This document shows positions 9,608 through 20,270 of a stretch of 64,000 bases of DNA, piece by piece (within the stretch, counting starts at the first letter, position 1; each line of letters starts with the position of its first letter). The stretch comes from Calliopum simillimum (taxonomy: Eukaryota > Arthropoda > Insecta > Diptera > Lauxaniidae), in assembly GCA_951812925.1 (NCBI GenBank), contig OX638370.1, positions 30,433,964-30,497,963 on the forward strand. The letters are read 5' to 3'. The position numbers and the translations under genes are program-made. Under the pieces are notes generated by a model. That model did no database searches, had not been told where the DNA came from, and saw only the letters and a program-made list of their open reading frames with translations.

Positions 9608-10277
9608 CTAAAAAAATTCCAAAAATATTCCAAAAAAATTTTACTAGGGGCCACCGAAAAGAAAAAACCGTCCGGACGTTGGGAACCATTGTTCACTAAA
9701 TATTTGCGTCCGATTTCGTGATATTTTTTGATAATAAAAATCAAAAAATTCGTTTTTCATGAATGAAAACAATGTCGTAGCGCAAAAAAAAATGGTGCCA
9801 CTGGAATTGTCAGGAAAAATCCTAACAAAATATACATTTCAAATTTTTCTAAGATTTTTTCTGTTCAATTGTGGAGTGCTCAAACAGGGGATTTGGAAAA
9901 ATTTCGACTTTTTTTAGCTGAAAAGTTCACTTAACGCCAAAAATGAACGTTTAATCAATGATGCCATTCGATTCTACGGGAAAAAATCCATAAGAATCCA
10001 TGTCTTGGATTTCAGTTTTCGACCTACTACGAACCTGAGAATTGATTCACTACGGACCTATGAGCATGCATTTTTAAACAACGTTTTTCAACCTTCAAAA
10101 ATATATCGACACCCCTTCCCGTCATCTCTCAGAGCTAGGGTGGCGGCAATCTTCATGTCGATAGTTATACTTTACAATTCTGCGCGACAAATTTTAAACT
10201 TTCGTCCAAAACGCACCGGTCTACTATACACATATATGAAAATATATAAATATGTCTGTAGAGATAACCGACACATT
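9608..10277. other. Unassigned AT-rich sequence
   Basis: No gene recognised. 10207-10277 (TACACATATATGAAAATATA ... GACACATT) is repeated at 17540-18498, where it is split by a mariner. A 96-residue open frame at 10005-10295 has no family motif and runs into the MITE at 10278, so it is probably spurious. Confidence 0.4.
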
Positions 10278-10384
10278 GGGGGTTATCGTGAATAAATATT
10301 CCCGGGGAATTTTCTCAGACTTCTGTGCATTCTATATTGCAGTCTTAGAAAATTCCCCGGGAATTTTGATTCACGATAACCCTC
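10278..10384. repeat. Palindromic MITE (GGGTTATCG family), complete copy 1
   Basis: 107 bp; arms GGGGGTTATCGTGAATNAA...TTCCCGGGGAATTTTCT and their inverse. Flanked by ATT on both sides (10275-10277, 10385-10387). Other family members: 10507-10570 and 18499-18551 (left halves), 24533-24699, 42783-42892 and 44322-44428. Confidence 0.85.
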
Positions 10385-10506
10385 ATTATCAATTTCCATG
10401 TTAACACTTGTGTGCGTCTGTTGTTTAAAAATTTCAAAAATGAATGTTTCATAAGTTCAATATAAATTTATCATATATAATGGGGACGTTTAGAACTAAA
10501 GATATT

Positions 10507-10570
10507 GGGGGTTATCGTGAATCAAGATTCCCGGGGAATTTTCTTAAAGTGCAATAGAGAATGCACGGCA
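10507..10570. repeat. GGGTTATCG-family MITE, left half
   Basis: Starts GGGGGTTATCGTGAATCAAG after ATT and matches the family through ATGCACGGCAGT, then ends abruptly where the foldback element at 10579 begins. Confidence 0.75.
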
Positions 10571-10578
10571 GTGAAGAA

Positions 10579-11273
10579 ATCACAGTTTTGACATCTACTT
10601 AACAAAAACAGCAACAAGTAAAATTAATTTTTGTCAATGGATTCAGACAGCCAAATTTATTAACCACAAGACATAATTTACCGTTTTTCAATTGGATTCC
10701 TAGTTTCCGAGTTATAAGCCTTTAAAAAAAGGATACCTCTCAATAACACACAAAGGATTTTCTGGACCGAAAAATTTACAAAAATGGTAAGTTTTATTAT
10801 TTGTGTCAAAAATATAAGTATTTTATCACGAAAATTTTAAGGCCTTGCAGAATAAATCGGATGAAAAAATAAGGCTCTATTGTAGATTTAGCGAATGCAC
10901 AGATGAAATTTTGATTCTGTTAATTTGCAAAGCAATAGTTTAGTAGGGTCATTCACTAAATCTAGCAAAGAACTGTCATTTTTCATGCGATTATGGTCTG
11001 CAAGGTCTTGAAATTTTTGTAATTAAATATGTTATTGATAAAAATAATAAAACTTGATTTTTTGTAACTTTTCGGTCTCGAAAAATCCTTTGTGTGTTAT
11101 CGAAAGATATCCTTACTTTAAACGCTTATAACTCGGAAGCTGGGAATCCAATTGAAAAACGGTTAATTATGTCTTGTTGACAATAAATTTCGCTGTCTGA
11201 ATCCATTGACAAAAATTAATTTTACTTGTTGTTGTTTTTGTTCTATAGCTTTAAGTAGATGTCAAAACAGTGA
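10579..11273. repeat. Foldback element with ~270-bp arms
   Basis: The left arm starts CACAGTTTTGACATCTACTT and runs through AAAATTAATTTTTGTCAATG, CAAGACATAATT and AACACACAAAGGAT. The right arm is its inverse, ending AAGTAGATGTCAAAACAGTG. The arms are near 80-90% alike by eye around a ~150-bp centre. It has no coding content. Transcription would give a long hairpin RNA. Confidence 0.75.
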
Positions 11274-12189
11274 TTTTTTCACTTTTGAGAAAGGATAACT
11301 CAGGATTCTGATGGTGTAGAAAAATTTTTGTATTAAAAACATAACTAGTAGCCTTCAGCTAAACATCTGTAAACTCAATTTTATATGAAAATATGTTTTT
11401 TTGCAAACTGATAAAAAGTGCCACGTTTGTGACATTTTTGATGCGCCACGTTTGTGACATTTTCGTAGTTTATCGCACATTGTAAAGCACGCTTTTGAGT
11501 TCAAGATTTTTCCGAAAGAATTCGGGCTCATGTATGCAAATCCTAGAAAAAAATTGTTTCATGCATAACATTAAATGTACTACCTGCGAGTGCCGAGTGC
11601 CACGTTTGTGACCATAATTTAAAAAAAAACTGTTTTTGTTTATAAACTGCCCTATAAAACGCAAATAAATTTATTTTTGTATGCGTCTGGACATGGTGAC
11701 CTTTGGGTGATGGATAGTGATCAGAATTAATGCATATGTATTGCAATCTATTGACTGAAACAGTAGTACCATGCAGTATTAGCATAATGCTTTCAAGAAT
11801 TTTTTTTTTTCCAAAACTAGGGGACAGTTTTCAATTCATAATTGTGCCCTCTAAAAATTATTTAAAACTGCAGATGGGCTTAGAATATTGTAGCCCTAAG
11901 TATTTACTTAATATGTGTAGGAACTTGTTTTCTGTTCTATTTCCGTTTTTTGGTCATTTTTCATCGTTTTGTGTAAAAAAAGTAGGGGTAGGACATGCCA
12001 CGTTTGTGACATTTGGGGTATATTTGCAAACTTTCACAGTAGACCAATAATTATTTGGTAGTAAAATTGATCCGCTCTATTAGAAAAACATAGTTTCTAA
12101 CTTATAGCGTAATTTTTTGTGAAAAAAAAGCCTACTGTATAAGTGAAATCGCCAGGGGACACAAAAAGTACAGTTATCTGAGAATCACC
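11274..12189. other. AT-rich sequence with four GCCACGTTTGTGAC motifs
   Basis: The 14-mer GCCACGTTTGTGAC, usually followed by ATTT, occurs at 11420, 11445, 11599 and 11997, always on the plus strand. Between them the sequence is AT-rich and shows no gene. Overlapping open frames of 64-106 residues on both strands have no recognisable motif. Confidence 0.6.
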
Positions 12190-12609
12190 CATATATCAAA
12201 CTCCATAGCATATTCGACTATGAAACCTTTTGAAAATTTTGTGTAAAATTTGAGTTTCAAGTAAAATTTGCTAAAATTTATAAATAAAAAAAAAAATTTT
12301 AATTTTTCTGATCCGAATGTAATGCATAAGGTGACAATTGACCTTTTTCTGGTCTGATTGTAATGCATAAGGAGACAATTGGTTACGCCCAATGACAAAT
12401 AATGTAAAACGTAAATAGAACTCTATAAGTGATGTGACCAGAATTTGGACAAGTCAGTTTCCCCCTTGGAGAAGTTTGCAAACTAGTTTTGGAATAGTTC
12501 ATGGTCCATGGTGGCAGGGTAACTGCTTTTTGCTATCAATCACATGCTTCTGGAGGCACCTGCTATATATGTAGTAAGAAGTTTGTGCAAATTTTCTTAT
12601 CAAATAATT

Positions 12610-12615
12610 TTTATT
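12610..12615 (-). terminator. Polyadenylation signal, collagen-like gene copy A
   Basis: AATAAA on the minus strand, about 90 bases after the stop codon. The same signal is kept in copy B at 19341-19346. Confidence 0.55.
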
Positions 12616-12705
12616 GATGAAATATTTAAAAACAAAAACAAACAAAAAAATATAAAACATTTTAATCTAATTTTTACCATCTTTTTGATAAAAAAATATA
12701 ATGAC

Positions 12706-13509
12706 TCATACTTTGTTCTCACTAGAAATTGGCCAATCACAAAATCTTAATTTTTGATTAAATATTAGACCATCTGGACATTTCATTGAAATGGGGCATT
12801 CATATTTACAAACGATATACAAATTTGAATTGTCCAAATTAACAAAGAAAGAGCCTTCCTTTGCTCCTTCGCAAGGACCTTGATCCGTACATGAGATACC
12901 CCATGGACCAGCGACTGGTGGACCTCGTGGACCTGATGCACTTGATTTAGCTGGTGTACCTAGTGAAGCTGCTACAAATGGTGTACCTGGTGTACCCGGT
13001 GTGCCTGGTTGACCTGGTGTACCCGGTGTACCTGGTACACCTGGTGTACCATCTACACCTGGTGTGCCTGGTGTACCTGGTGCATTTGGTGTACCTGGTG
13101 TGCCTGGTGTACCTGGTGTACCTGGTGTTCCAGGTGTAGCTGGTGTAGCTGGTGTACCTGGTGTGCCTGGTGTACCTGGTGTACCTGGTGTGCCTGGTAC
13201 AGCTGGTGTACCTGGCGTACCTGGTGCACCTGGTCGACCTGGTTCAGCTTCTGTACCTGGTGTACCTGGAATTCCTGGTGTACCTGGTACACCTGGTGGA
13301 CCTCGAGGACTTGCTGGAACTGGTATATTATCCGGTAGTGGTGGTGGTTGTAGTGATGGACTATCTGCTCTATCTGCTTGCTTACTGCTCATGTCCTGTA
13401 ATGCACATCCTGTTGTTACAATTCCTAGCAATAAAATTGCCAAAATAGCTAGAAAAAATAAAACGCATTTAAGAGGATATTTTTCTAATGAACCGTCATA
13501 AGTGCTCAC
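12706..13509 (-). CDS. Membrane-anchored collagen-like protein with chitin-binding domain, copy A
   Basis: The frame of up to 267 residues has three parts. Residues 10-35 ([20 protein letters not shown]) are a hydrophobic signal anchor. Residues ~60-190 are Gly-X-Y triplets dominated by Gly-Thr-Pro with [11 protein letters not shown] at the start. The last ~60 residues have six Cys in the spacing of a type 2 chitin-binding (CBM14, peritrophin-A) domain, ending [15 protein letters not shown] type II membrane protein or a cleaved cuticle or peritrophic-matrix protein is inferred. The first codon of the frame is GTG; no in-frame ATG precedes the anchor and an in-frame TGA lies four codons upstream, so a short 5' exon is likely. 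The start is therefore uncertain. A near-identical paralogue lies at 19497-20270. Confidence 0.75.
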   Translation of the reverse strand: MSTYDGSLEKYPLKCVLFFLAILAILLLGIVTTGCALQDMSSKQADRADSPSLQPPPLPDNIPVPASPRGPPGVPGTPGIPGTPGTEAEPGRPGAPGTPGTPAVPGTPGTPGTPGTPGTPATPATPGTPGTPGTPGTPGTPNAPGTPGTPGVDGTPGVPGTPGTPGQPGTPGTPGTPFVAASLGTPAKSSASGPRGPPVAGPWGISCTDQGPCEGAKEGSFFVNLDNSNLYIVCKYECPISMKCPDGLIFNQKLRFCDWPISSENKV

Positions 13510-14814
13510 CTTTATTCATTTGAAAAAGTTCGATTACTTGTAGTGTGTTCTGCTCGGGAATTGATTCTAGACTGAATCATGATTCTATTGCGTTTACTTT
13601 AAATATAATCGAAATTCAATTTTTTATTTCTTCTTTTTTTTTTTCTCTGGTAAAAAATGCGTACCACACGCACTTACGCATTCATATAGTTGCGCTGTGA
13701 TTAAAAATTTATTTGTTGTAATTTATAGTTTTCCGTCAATTCGATTATCTACTTCAGATAAGTAAATATTTGTGTTTTTTCTAGAATATATTTTGCGAAT
13801 TTTAGTATTGAAATTTTTAGATTGTAATGTCACAAGTTTCTTCTTTTAAGTCAATTTAGTTATACTAAATAAAGCACAAACCAAGTTGGCTTATCATTGG
13901 CATATCCGCTTCCGCACGAAATCATACCTCTGCTTCCGCTTCCGCCTCCGCAAATTTCGATTCGATAAAACGGAGGCAGTAACATCCATTTTAAAATGGA
14001 AAAGTCAGTGCGAAAACCAAGACCGTACGCAGCGGGGAGGAAGAGGGGTTTACAAAATGAGGTAAAAGGATGCAAAAAAAACAATACTTAGAAAGAAAAA
14101 GTATCTTCATTCCATCCCCCCTAGTTTGGATCCTACTTGGATCCTGCGTACGGCGTGTTGGCAAAACCTGATTTCACTCAGCTCTTTAGTTGGTTCAAAT
14201 CTTAAAATCACGAATTTAGTAGGTACTATTTCAAATGATTTTTTATCAAATCCTCAAAATTAAGGTAGGCTGTTATACACTGACTTCCAAACAACATGTA
14301 TTACATGTATGCATACTATTTTTTATCTAATTAGTTTCGTAAGAAATCCTAATTTACATTTAAATCTGAACTTTAATTAAAATCCGGAATTTTAATTATT
14401 TTCAAAGTATTTTCTTCGTCACGTTTTGAAACTCCGCCTCCGCGCAAATGACTTCCGTTACAATCCTTATAGGTACATATACAGCGCTTTTTGGTTTTCG
14501 GGGTATAAGAAATTTCTTTTATTAGTTTTATGAAAAACCACAATTTCAGCCCTGAATTGAAAAAGTTATGCTGTACTGCACGAAACTTGCAATTCAATGG
14601 ATTTTCAGCGAATACCTGGAGAAACTCGCGCTTATAGATGATATAAATATGTAGACAGAACTGCAGTCAAAGTTCGAGAAGCCTCTTTCTAGAAGTTAAA
14701 ACAAAAAGACGCAAAAACGAACTATCAAAAATGCATGTATTCTTGCCACCAAGCCCTTTGAGTACTATGTATTTCGGAAGAATCAGGCCTGAAAAACACC
14801 ATGAAGAAAACAAA

Positions 14815-16905
14815 TTATTATTATTATTATTTATTTATCATAAAATAAATTTACAATAAATATTTCTTAGCACTAGCTGCCAGGGCTATCGGCTTTAGAT
14901 ACAAAATTAAATTAAATTATAATCAAATAGTTATAAATTATATTCTGTCTTGTAATCGTAGCTTTGATAAAAAACTAAAAATTATATTTATATTAGAGTC
15001 GGAGGGGTTACTAAGAAAAGCATAGGGAGAGAAGTTCTGAAAGCAGGAGGAGTAGAATGAGGATAACGAAGTGCAGTTGGCCAGAATATGAGGTATTGTA
15101 AGAGGGGAGTTGTTGCAATAATGGCAGATCGGCTGTGGTTCTTTTTTCAGAAGATGTAGATGAGTTACAGCTGTGTGCTCTAACCGTATTCTAGAGAAGC
15201 ACATATTTTGTTTTGTGTTAGTGGTGTCCGGTAATCGCAAAGGTGTGCTGTTGGTGTTGACATTTTTGTAGTTGTGGTTGTAATTGATCCACTCCAAAGC
15301 ATTTTCTTCTCGCAGTTTTTCTAGGGCACATCTGGTAATGAAGTTTCTTGTTTGGGGCGTAAAAGTATAGACAGGATGTTGTAGTACACTCTTGGCGGCA
15401 TGGTCTGCATTTTCGTTGCCTTTGATACCTACGTGCCCTGGGATCCACATGATCTTGACTTTGGAGCTCATTGCGATAAGGTGCTTAGCGACGCTTTTGG
15501 CAGCTTCAAAAACGGACTTACTGTCCGTGCAGATAATGTGTTTAAGTTTAGTTGTTTTACAAAACTCTAGTGCAGAAGTGATGGCTTTTGCCTCAGCATC
15601 AAAGGTCGAAGCCGATTTCACCATTAAGCCGCGAGAAATGGTACTTCCTTTGTCGTCCACTAATGCAAACGAAACTTAGTTCTGGGTTTTGGATCCATCC
15701 GTATAAAGAAAATTCCAATTATCAGTCCTAAAAGACTGAGCGCATTCCAAAAACATTTGAACATAGGAATATGGTGCTGTTTTCTGTTTTTGAAGACTAG
15801 TCAGATTAATGATAAATGACTTGGAGTTCAACTTCCATGGCGGAATGATTTCACGATTTATTAGTACTCCCTTTAAGTAAATATCGTATGCTGTAGCTGT
15901 TAAAATAAGAAGGAAAATCGCGGATGGTTTTTTCATTTTTGTTTTCCTTATTTTGGAAGAAGCAATAAACTTGTGCAAAAGGCAATTATTCGGGGCAGCT
16001 AGTTTATGGAGAATTCGACACCTGATAATTTTGATTCTGGTTTGAATAGATTCTAAACCACTTTCAGCAAGCACGTTTTTCGTTGGAGATGTTCGGAAAG
16101 CTCTAAGACTCGATCGTATTGCAGCATGATAAGGCGCTTGAAAGGTTTTTAGATGAGTGTTAGCGCAGTTACCATAAATTGCTAATCCATAGTCAATCTT
16201 TGACAAAATCGTTTGTTTAGTTAAATTTACAAGGAAATTAGTGTGGATTTGACTCTAAGTTGAGGAAAGATATTTTACTACGTTAAGTCGTGAAGATAAG
16301 TTTTTTTTTTTAAATAATTACAATGGTGCTTAAATGTATATTTACAATCAAAATAAATACGAAGAATTTTTAAAAAATTAACATTTTCAATTTTTGTAGA
16401 ATTAACGAAGATATCTATGTTATTACAATTTATTTTTTTACAAATATGTAGGTGTTTAGTCTTTGCTAAGGATATGGCTGCACCGTAGGATTTAGACCAG
16501 GAATCAATGGCACTTAGAGCGTAGGAGAAACTGCTCTCAATTTCGTTTATATCTTGTTGTTTTGCAATAATATATAGATCATCAGCGTATATGCAATGCT
16601 CTAATCTTTTGTTGTTGATAATTATGCGGCTGAGGTCATCGAAGGCAATTATGAATAATGTTACCGATAAAGGTGCGCCTTGAGGAATGCCATTAAAAAG
16701 TTTATATGTATTTGATAACATATTGTTAGTTTTGCATCTAAAATGCCTATTGGTTAAAAAGGATTTGATGTAAGCATATATTTTAGGGCCAATACCCCAC
16801 TCAGAGAGTTTTTTCAAAACTAGGTGAATACCAATATTATCGAAGGCCTTCACGAAGTCAATCGATAAGATTGAAATATGATTTCTAGCCCTGATGACTT
16901 TTTCT
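14815..16905 (-). mobile_element. I-type LINE, 5'-truncated and broken
   Basis: Read 5' to 3' on the minus strand, reverse transcriptase starts near 16905 (IDFVKAFDNIG, NGIPQGAPLS, CIYADDLYIIAK) and runs to 16278. A linker follows at 16206-15730 (SKIDYGLAIYG). An RNase H domain (YTDGSK, FDAEAKAI, CTDSKSV, GNENADHAA) spans 15717-14938, followed by a zinc-knuckle-like ICHYCNNSPLTIPHILANC. The four acidic RNase H residues are present but lie in two frames. The element ends in a (TAA)n tail at 14815-14833, as in the I clade. It was inserted into or beside copy A of the duplication. Confidence 0.8.
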
Positions 16906-17417
16906 TATTTAACATATCTCATCTATCTGCGTCAAAGAGTTTCGGAGACATATATAACCTTGTTTATACATACTAACACAAAGTAAAAACTTCTTTAAAA
17001 TCGGCCAGTTAGTTTCCGAGTCCATAATGAACACAAACGAAATCTCATTTTCGTAAAATTAATTTTCGGTTTTTTCTCATAGCTTGAAAACTAATAAAGA
17101 TAGTTGTAATCTCTTTCAATTCAGCGTTATCACATGAGTAGACATTGATATCCATTTAGAAAAAATACTTTGATTACGCCCTAACTTTTTGAGCCTTGCT
17201 CTATTATAACTATTTTTGTACGTCGTTCCACAACCCCTTGCACTATTCAACTGTGATAGTGGTGAAAGTGGTCTTAATCACAGAGCTTCACTTATTTGTA
17301 TAAAATGGGGAATTTTTTTTTTATTTACTGTTTTTTTTGCGTGTACAGTACTGATAAAAAGTACCAAGTGAGTTCTGTGATCTACACGTAGAGCGTTTTT
17401 GTACAGTGGAATTTTAT
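16906..17417. other. Unassigned sequence
   Basis: AT-rich, with no coding signal recognised. It may hold remains of an older repeat (GAAATCTCATTTTCG and TTTTGAGCC tracts), but no partner copy was found in the window. Confidence 0.3.
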
Positions 17418-17530
17418 CTTAACGATAGCTCATATGCTAAGCACCTCGTTTTCTTTCATTAGAAACACGGAGTCAAGGGTTCGAGTGTGGCTTCTGTCAA
17501 GAATTAACAAAAACTGATCTGATGAGGCTG
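17418..17530 (+). mobile_element. tRNA-derived SINE, copy 1
   Basis: An A-box-like TAGCTCATATGCTAAG and a B-box GGGTTCGAGTG (17477-17487) lie about 50 bases apart. They share CGTTTTCTTTCATTAGAAA and the tail ACTGATCTGATGAGGCT with the copy at 55150-55268. The lack of a proper acceptor stem and the shared tail argue against a functional tRNA. Confidence 0.65.
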
Positions 17531-17566
17531 TATACAAATACACACATATATGAAAATATATAGATA

Positions 17567-18471
17567 TTGGGGGTGTGCATTAATTTCCAATGATTTTCAA
17601 TCAAAAGATGTCGCCATCAATACATGGAGACTTAAATGTTAGATCAAAAACGTCATATCTGAATCTTAGGCATCTGTCAACAACTCTGCATCATTAGATT
17701 TGAAAATTTTCATCCGCATCATAAATTTTACTGTGCTCCAAAATGTCCGAGTTCGTGCCGAAAAAGCAACATTTGCGGGAAGTTTTACTTCACTACTATA
17801 TTTCAAAGAAAACAGCTGCCGAAAGTCATCGCATTCTTGTAGAAGTTTATGGGGACTATGTTCCAGATGAATCAAGCTGTCGTGAGTGGTTTCGACGGTT
17901 TAAAAGTGGTGATTTTGATGTCGAAGACAAAGAACGTCCTGGTCAGGACCAGCTAGGTGTGATCCATTATGAGCTGTTGCCAGATGGCCAAACCAATAAT
18001 GCTCAACTCTATCGTCAACAGTTGATCCGATTGAAGCAGAAAATCCAGGCAGAGCGGCCAACGTATGCGACCAGACACGAGTCAATCATTTTCCACCACG
18101 ATAACGCTCGGCCACATATTGCTGCCCCAGTCAAAAATTACCTGGAAAACAACGGATGGGAAATTTTGCCTCACCCGCCTTATAGCCCAGACCTTACACC
18201 ATCAGACTACCATTTGTTCTGATCGATACAGAATGCCCTATCAGGAATACGCTTCACTTCAGTTCAAGATATCGAAAATTGACTCGATTCGTTTTTAGCC
18301 GACAAGCCGGCGCAGTTTTTCTGGGATGGAATCCATAAATTGCCAGAAAGATGGGAAAAAGTAGTGACTAGCGGTGGGCAATACTTTGAATAAAACACAT
18401 TGTTCCATTTTCTTTAAATAAAGTCTCAAATAAAAAATAAAAAAACCATGGAAATTGATGCACACACCCAA
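17567..18471 (+). mobile_element. Mariner element, 905 bp, internally deleted
   Basis: TIRs are TTGGGGGTGTGCATTAATTT at the left and the inverse of AATTGATGCACACACCCAA at the right. TA lies on both sides (17565-17566, 18472-18473). The flanks join to give a sequence that occurs uninterrupted at 10207-10300, so the empty site is known. Confidence 0.88.
17743..18222 (+). pseudogene. Mariner transposase with central deletion
   Basis: 159 residues are open. The N-terminal DNA-binding part is MSEFVPKKQHLREVLLHYY through YGDYVPDESSCREWFRRFKS. It is fused directly to the C-terminal catalytic part DQLGVIHYELLPDG, FHHDNARPH (second Asp) and PYSPDLTPSDYHLF (third Asp, D34D spacing). The segment with the first catalytic Asp is missing, and the frame ends just after YHLF. 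The remains of the C-terminus continue in other frames to about 18390. Inactive, but it keeps both the binding and dimer regions. Confidence 0.85.
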
Positions 18472-18498
18472 TATGTCTGTGAAAATAGCCGACACATT

Positions 18499-18551
18499 GG
18501 GGGTTATCGTGAATAAATATTCCCGGGGAATTTCCTCAGACTGCTGTGCAA
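18499..18551. repeat. GGGTTATCG-family MITE, left half, copy 3
   Basis: Has the same left flank (GACACATT) as the complete copy at 10278, so both descend from one insertion duplicated with its surroundings. Truncated after CAGACTGCTGTGCA. Confidence 0.75.
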
Positions 18552-18713
18552 TAAATAAAATAAATTCAGTTAAATTATCAATTGTTTCAAAAATGGTTCA
18601 AAAATGCAAAGTCAGTCAATTGTATCAAAAATGATCCAAATGTGTATTGATTGTATCAGTGAAATTATAACGTTACTGACTGCGTACTGTTTGGCAATTC
18701 GTCGATTGAGAAG

Positions 18714-18850
18714 AAGAGCAAACGATAGTGTATCGGTCTAGTGACTTGCGCTGCGTGGAGAGGCCCGGGTTCAAGTCCTCCACTTGGTTCCTATTAATTT
18801 GTACACAATTAGTCTGAAGAGTCTTCGGAGCAGAAATAAAGTATATGTCC
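18714..18850 (+). mobile_element. tRNA-derived SINE, second type
   Basis: A-box-like ATCGGTCTAGTGAC (18732-18745) and a perfect B-box GGGTTCAAGTCC (18767-18778), followed by a non-tRNA tail with CTGAAGAGTCTTCGGAG. The stems do not pair as a mature tRNA would, so a SINE or tRNA pseudogene is preferred. Confidence 0.55.
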
Positions 18851-19340
18851 AACATAGCCAAGGTATAAAATAATGAATAATTAATAAAAAAGTTTCGTCC
18901 ACACTAAACCCATTGCTCGGAAATATATAACAAACTCTTTAGCATATTCGGCTATAAAATAAAACCTTTTGAAATTTTTGTGTAAAATTTGAATTTCAAG
19001 TTAAATTTGTTAAAATTTTTAAATAAAAAAAAAAAATTTGCCTTTTTCTGATTCGAATGTAATGCATAATGCGACAATTGACCTTTTTCTGGTCCGATTG
19101 TAATGCATAAGATGACATTTGGTTACGCCCAATGACAAAAAATGTAAATAGTAAATAGAACCTTCTAAGTGATGAGACCAGAATTTGGACAAGTCAGTTT
19201 TTCCCTTGGAGTAGTTTGCAAACTAGTTTTGGAATAGTCCGTGGTCCTGCAGGGCTACTGCTTTTTGCTTTCAATCACATGTTTCTGGAGGCACCTGCTG
19301 TATAGTAAGAAGTTTGTGCAAATTTTCTTATCAAATAATT

Positions 19341-19346
19341 TTTATT
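19341..19346 (-). terminator. Polyadenylation signal, collagen-like gene copy B
   Basis: AATAAA on the minus strand in the same context as at 12610-12615, although a 50-bp stretch (19400-19445) is inserted between stop and signal in this copy. Confidence 0.55.
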
Positions 19347-19496
19347 GATGAAATATTTAAAAACAAAAACAAACAAAAAAAATATAAAACATTTTAATTA
19401 ACTAAGAAATATTGTTGATTTTGGCTTTTAGGTCAAGTATTATTTTAATCTAATTTTTACCATCTTTCTGATAAAAAAAAAAATACAAAATGACTT

Positions 19497-20270
19497 TCAT
19501 ACTTTGTTCTCACTAGAAATTGGCCAGTCACAAAATCTTAATTTTTGATTAAATATTAGACCATCTGGACATTTCATTGAAATGGGGCATTCATATTTAC
19601 AAACGATATACAAATTTGAATTGTCCAAATTAACAAAGAAAGAGCCTTCCTTTGCTCCTTCGCAAGGACCTTGATCCGTACATGAGATGCCCCATGGACC
19701 AGCGACTGGTGGACCTCGTGGACCTGGTGTACCTGATTTAGCTGGTGTATCTAGTGAAGCTGGAGCTGGCACACCTGGTGTGCCCGGTGTGCCTGGTTGA
19801 CCATTTACACCCGGTGTACCCTGTGCACCTGGTGTACCTGGTATACCTGGTGCATCTGGTGTTCCTGGTGTGCCTGGTGTACCTAGTGTTCCTGGTGTAC
19901 CAGGTGTGCCTGGTGTACCTTGCGTTCCTGGATGTCCTTCTGTACCTGGTGTACCAGGTGTGCCTGGTACAGCTGGTGTACCTGGCACACCTGGTGTACC
20001 TGGTGTGCCTGGTATACCTGGCGCACCTGGTGTACCTGGTGTTCCTGGTGTACCTGGTACACCTGGTGGACCTCGAGGACTTGCTGGAACTGGTGTATTA
20101 TCCGGTAGTGGTGGTGGTTGTAGTGATGGACTATCTGCTTGCTTACTGCTCATATCCTGTAATGCACATCCTGTTGTTACAATTCCTAGCAATAGAATTG
20201 CCAAAATAGCTAGAAAAAATAAAACGCATTTAAGAGGATATTTTTCTAATGAACCGTCATAAGTGCTCAC
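19497..20270 (-). CDS. Membrane-anchored collagen-like protein with chitin-binding domain, copy B
   Basis: 257 residues with the same three parts as copy A: hydrophobic anchor, Gly-Thr-Pro-rich collagen-like region and C-terminal six-Cys chitin-binding domain. The anchor and the last ~75 residues look identical to copy A. The collagen-like part differs in triplet number and content ([19 protein letters not shown]), and three residues (RAD) are missing before SPSLQP. Preservation of both ends with free variation in the repeat suggests purifying selection or gene conversion on the termini. It lacks an in-frame ATG before the anchor just as copy A does, so this is a shared property and not a new mutation. 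Gly-X-Y registers stay unbroken except for a few changes at the ends. Confidence 0.75.
   Translation of the reverse strand: MSTYDGSLEKYPLKCVLFFLAILAILLLGIVTTGCALQDMSSKQADSPSLQPPPLPDNTPVPASPRGPPGVPGTPGTPGTPGAPGIPGTPGTPGVPGTPAVPGTPGTPGTEGHPGTQGTPGTPGTPGTLGTPGTPGTPDAPGIPGTPGAQGTPGVNGQPGTPGTPGVPAPASLDTPAKSGTPGPRGPPVAGPWGISCTDQGPCEGAKEGSFFVNLDNSNLYIVCKYECPISMKCPDGLIFNQKLRFCDWPISSENKV

Larger units (their letters stand above)
12190..14812. repeat. Segmental duplication, copy A
   Basis: About 2.6 kb is repeated in direct orientation at 18925-21600. Both copies contain the collagen-like gene, its 3' flank with a 40-bp doublet (TAATGCATAAGGNGACAATTG) and its 5' flank. Copy A carries about 190 bp (13998-14190) missing from copy B, including a CCGTACGCAG / CTGCGTACGG inverted pair. 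Copy B carries a hAT MITE missing from copy A. Copy A ends where the LINE at 14815 begins. Confidence 0.9.

Noticed and set aside
12954..13338. Leu/Val/Tyr-rich and Trp/Cys-rich frames over the collagen repeat
   Set aside because: Other-frame shadows of the same repeat in both gene copies.
13064..13501. Plus-strand Gly-Val-Pro collagen-like reading frame, and its equivalent at 19870-20262
   Set aside because: Antisense to the frame that carries the membrane anchor and the chitin-binding domain; it arises from the near-palindromic repeat unit.
18714..18790. Functional tRNA gene
   Set aside because: Good B-box, but the acceptor and anticodon stems do not pair and a SINE-like tail follows.
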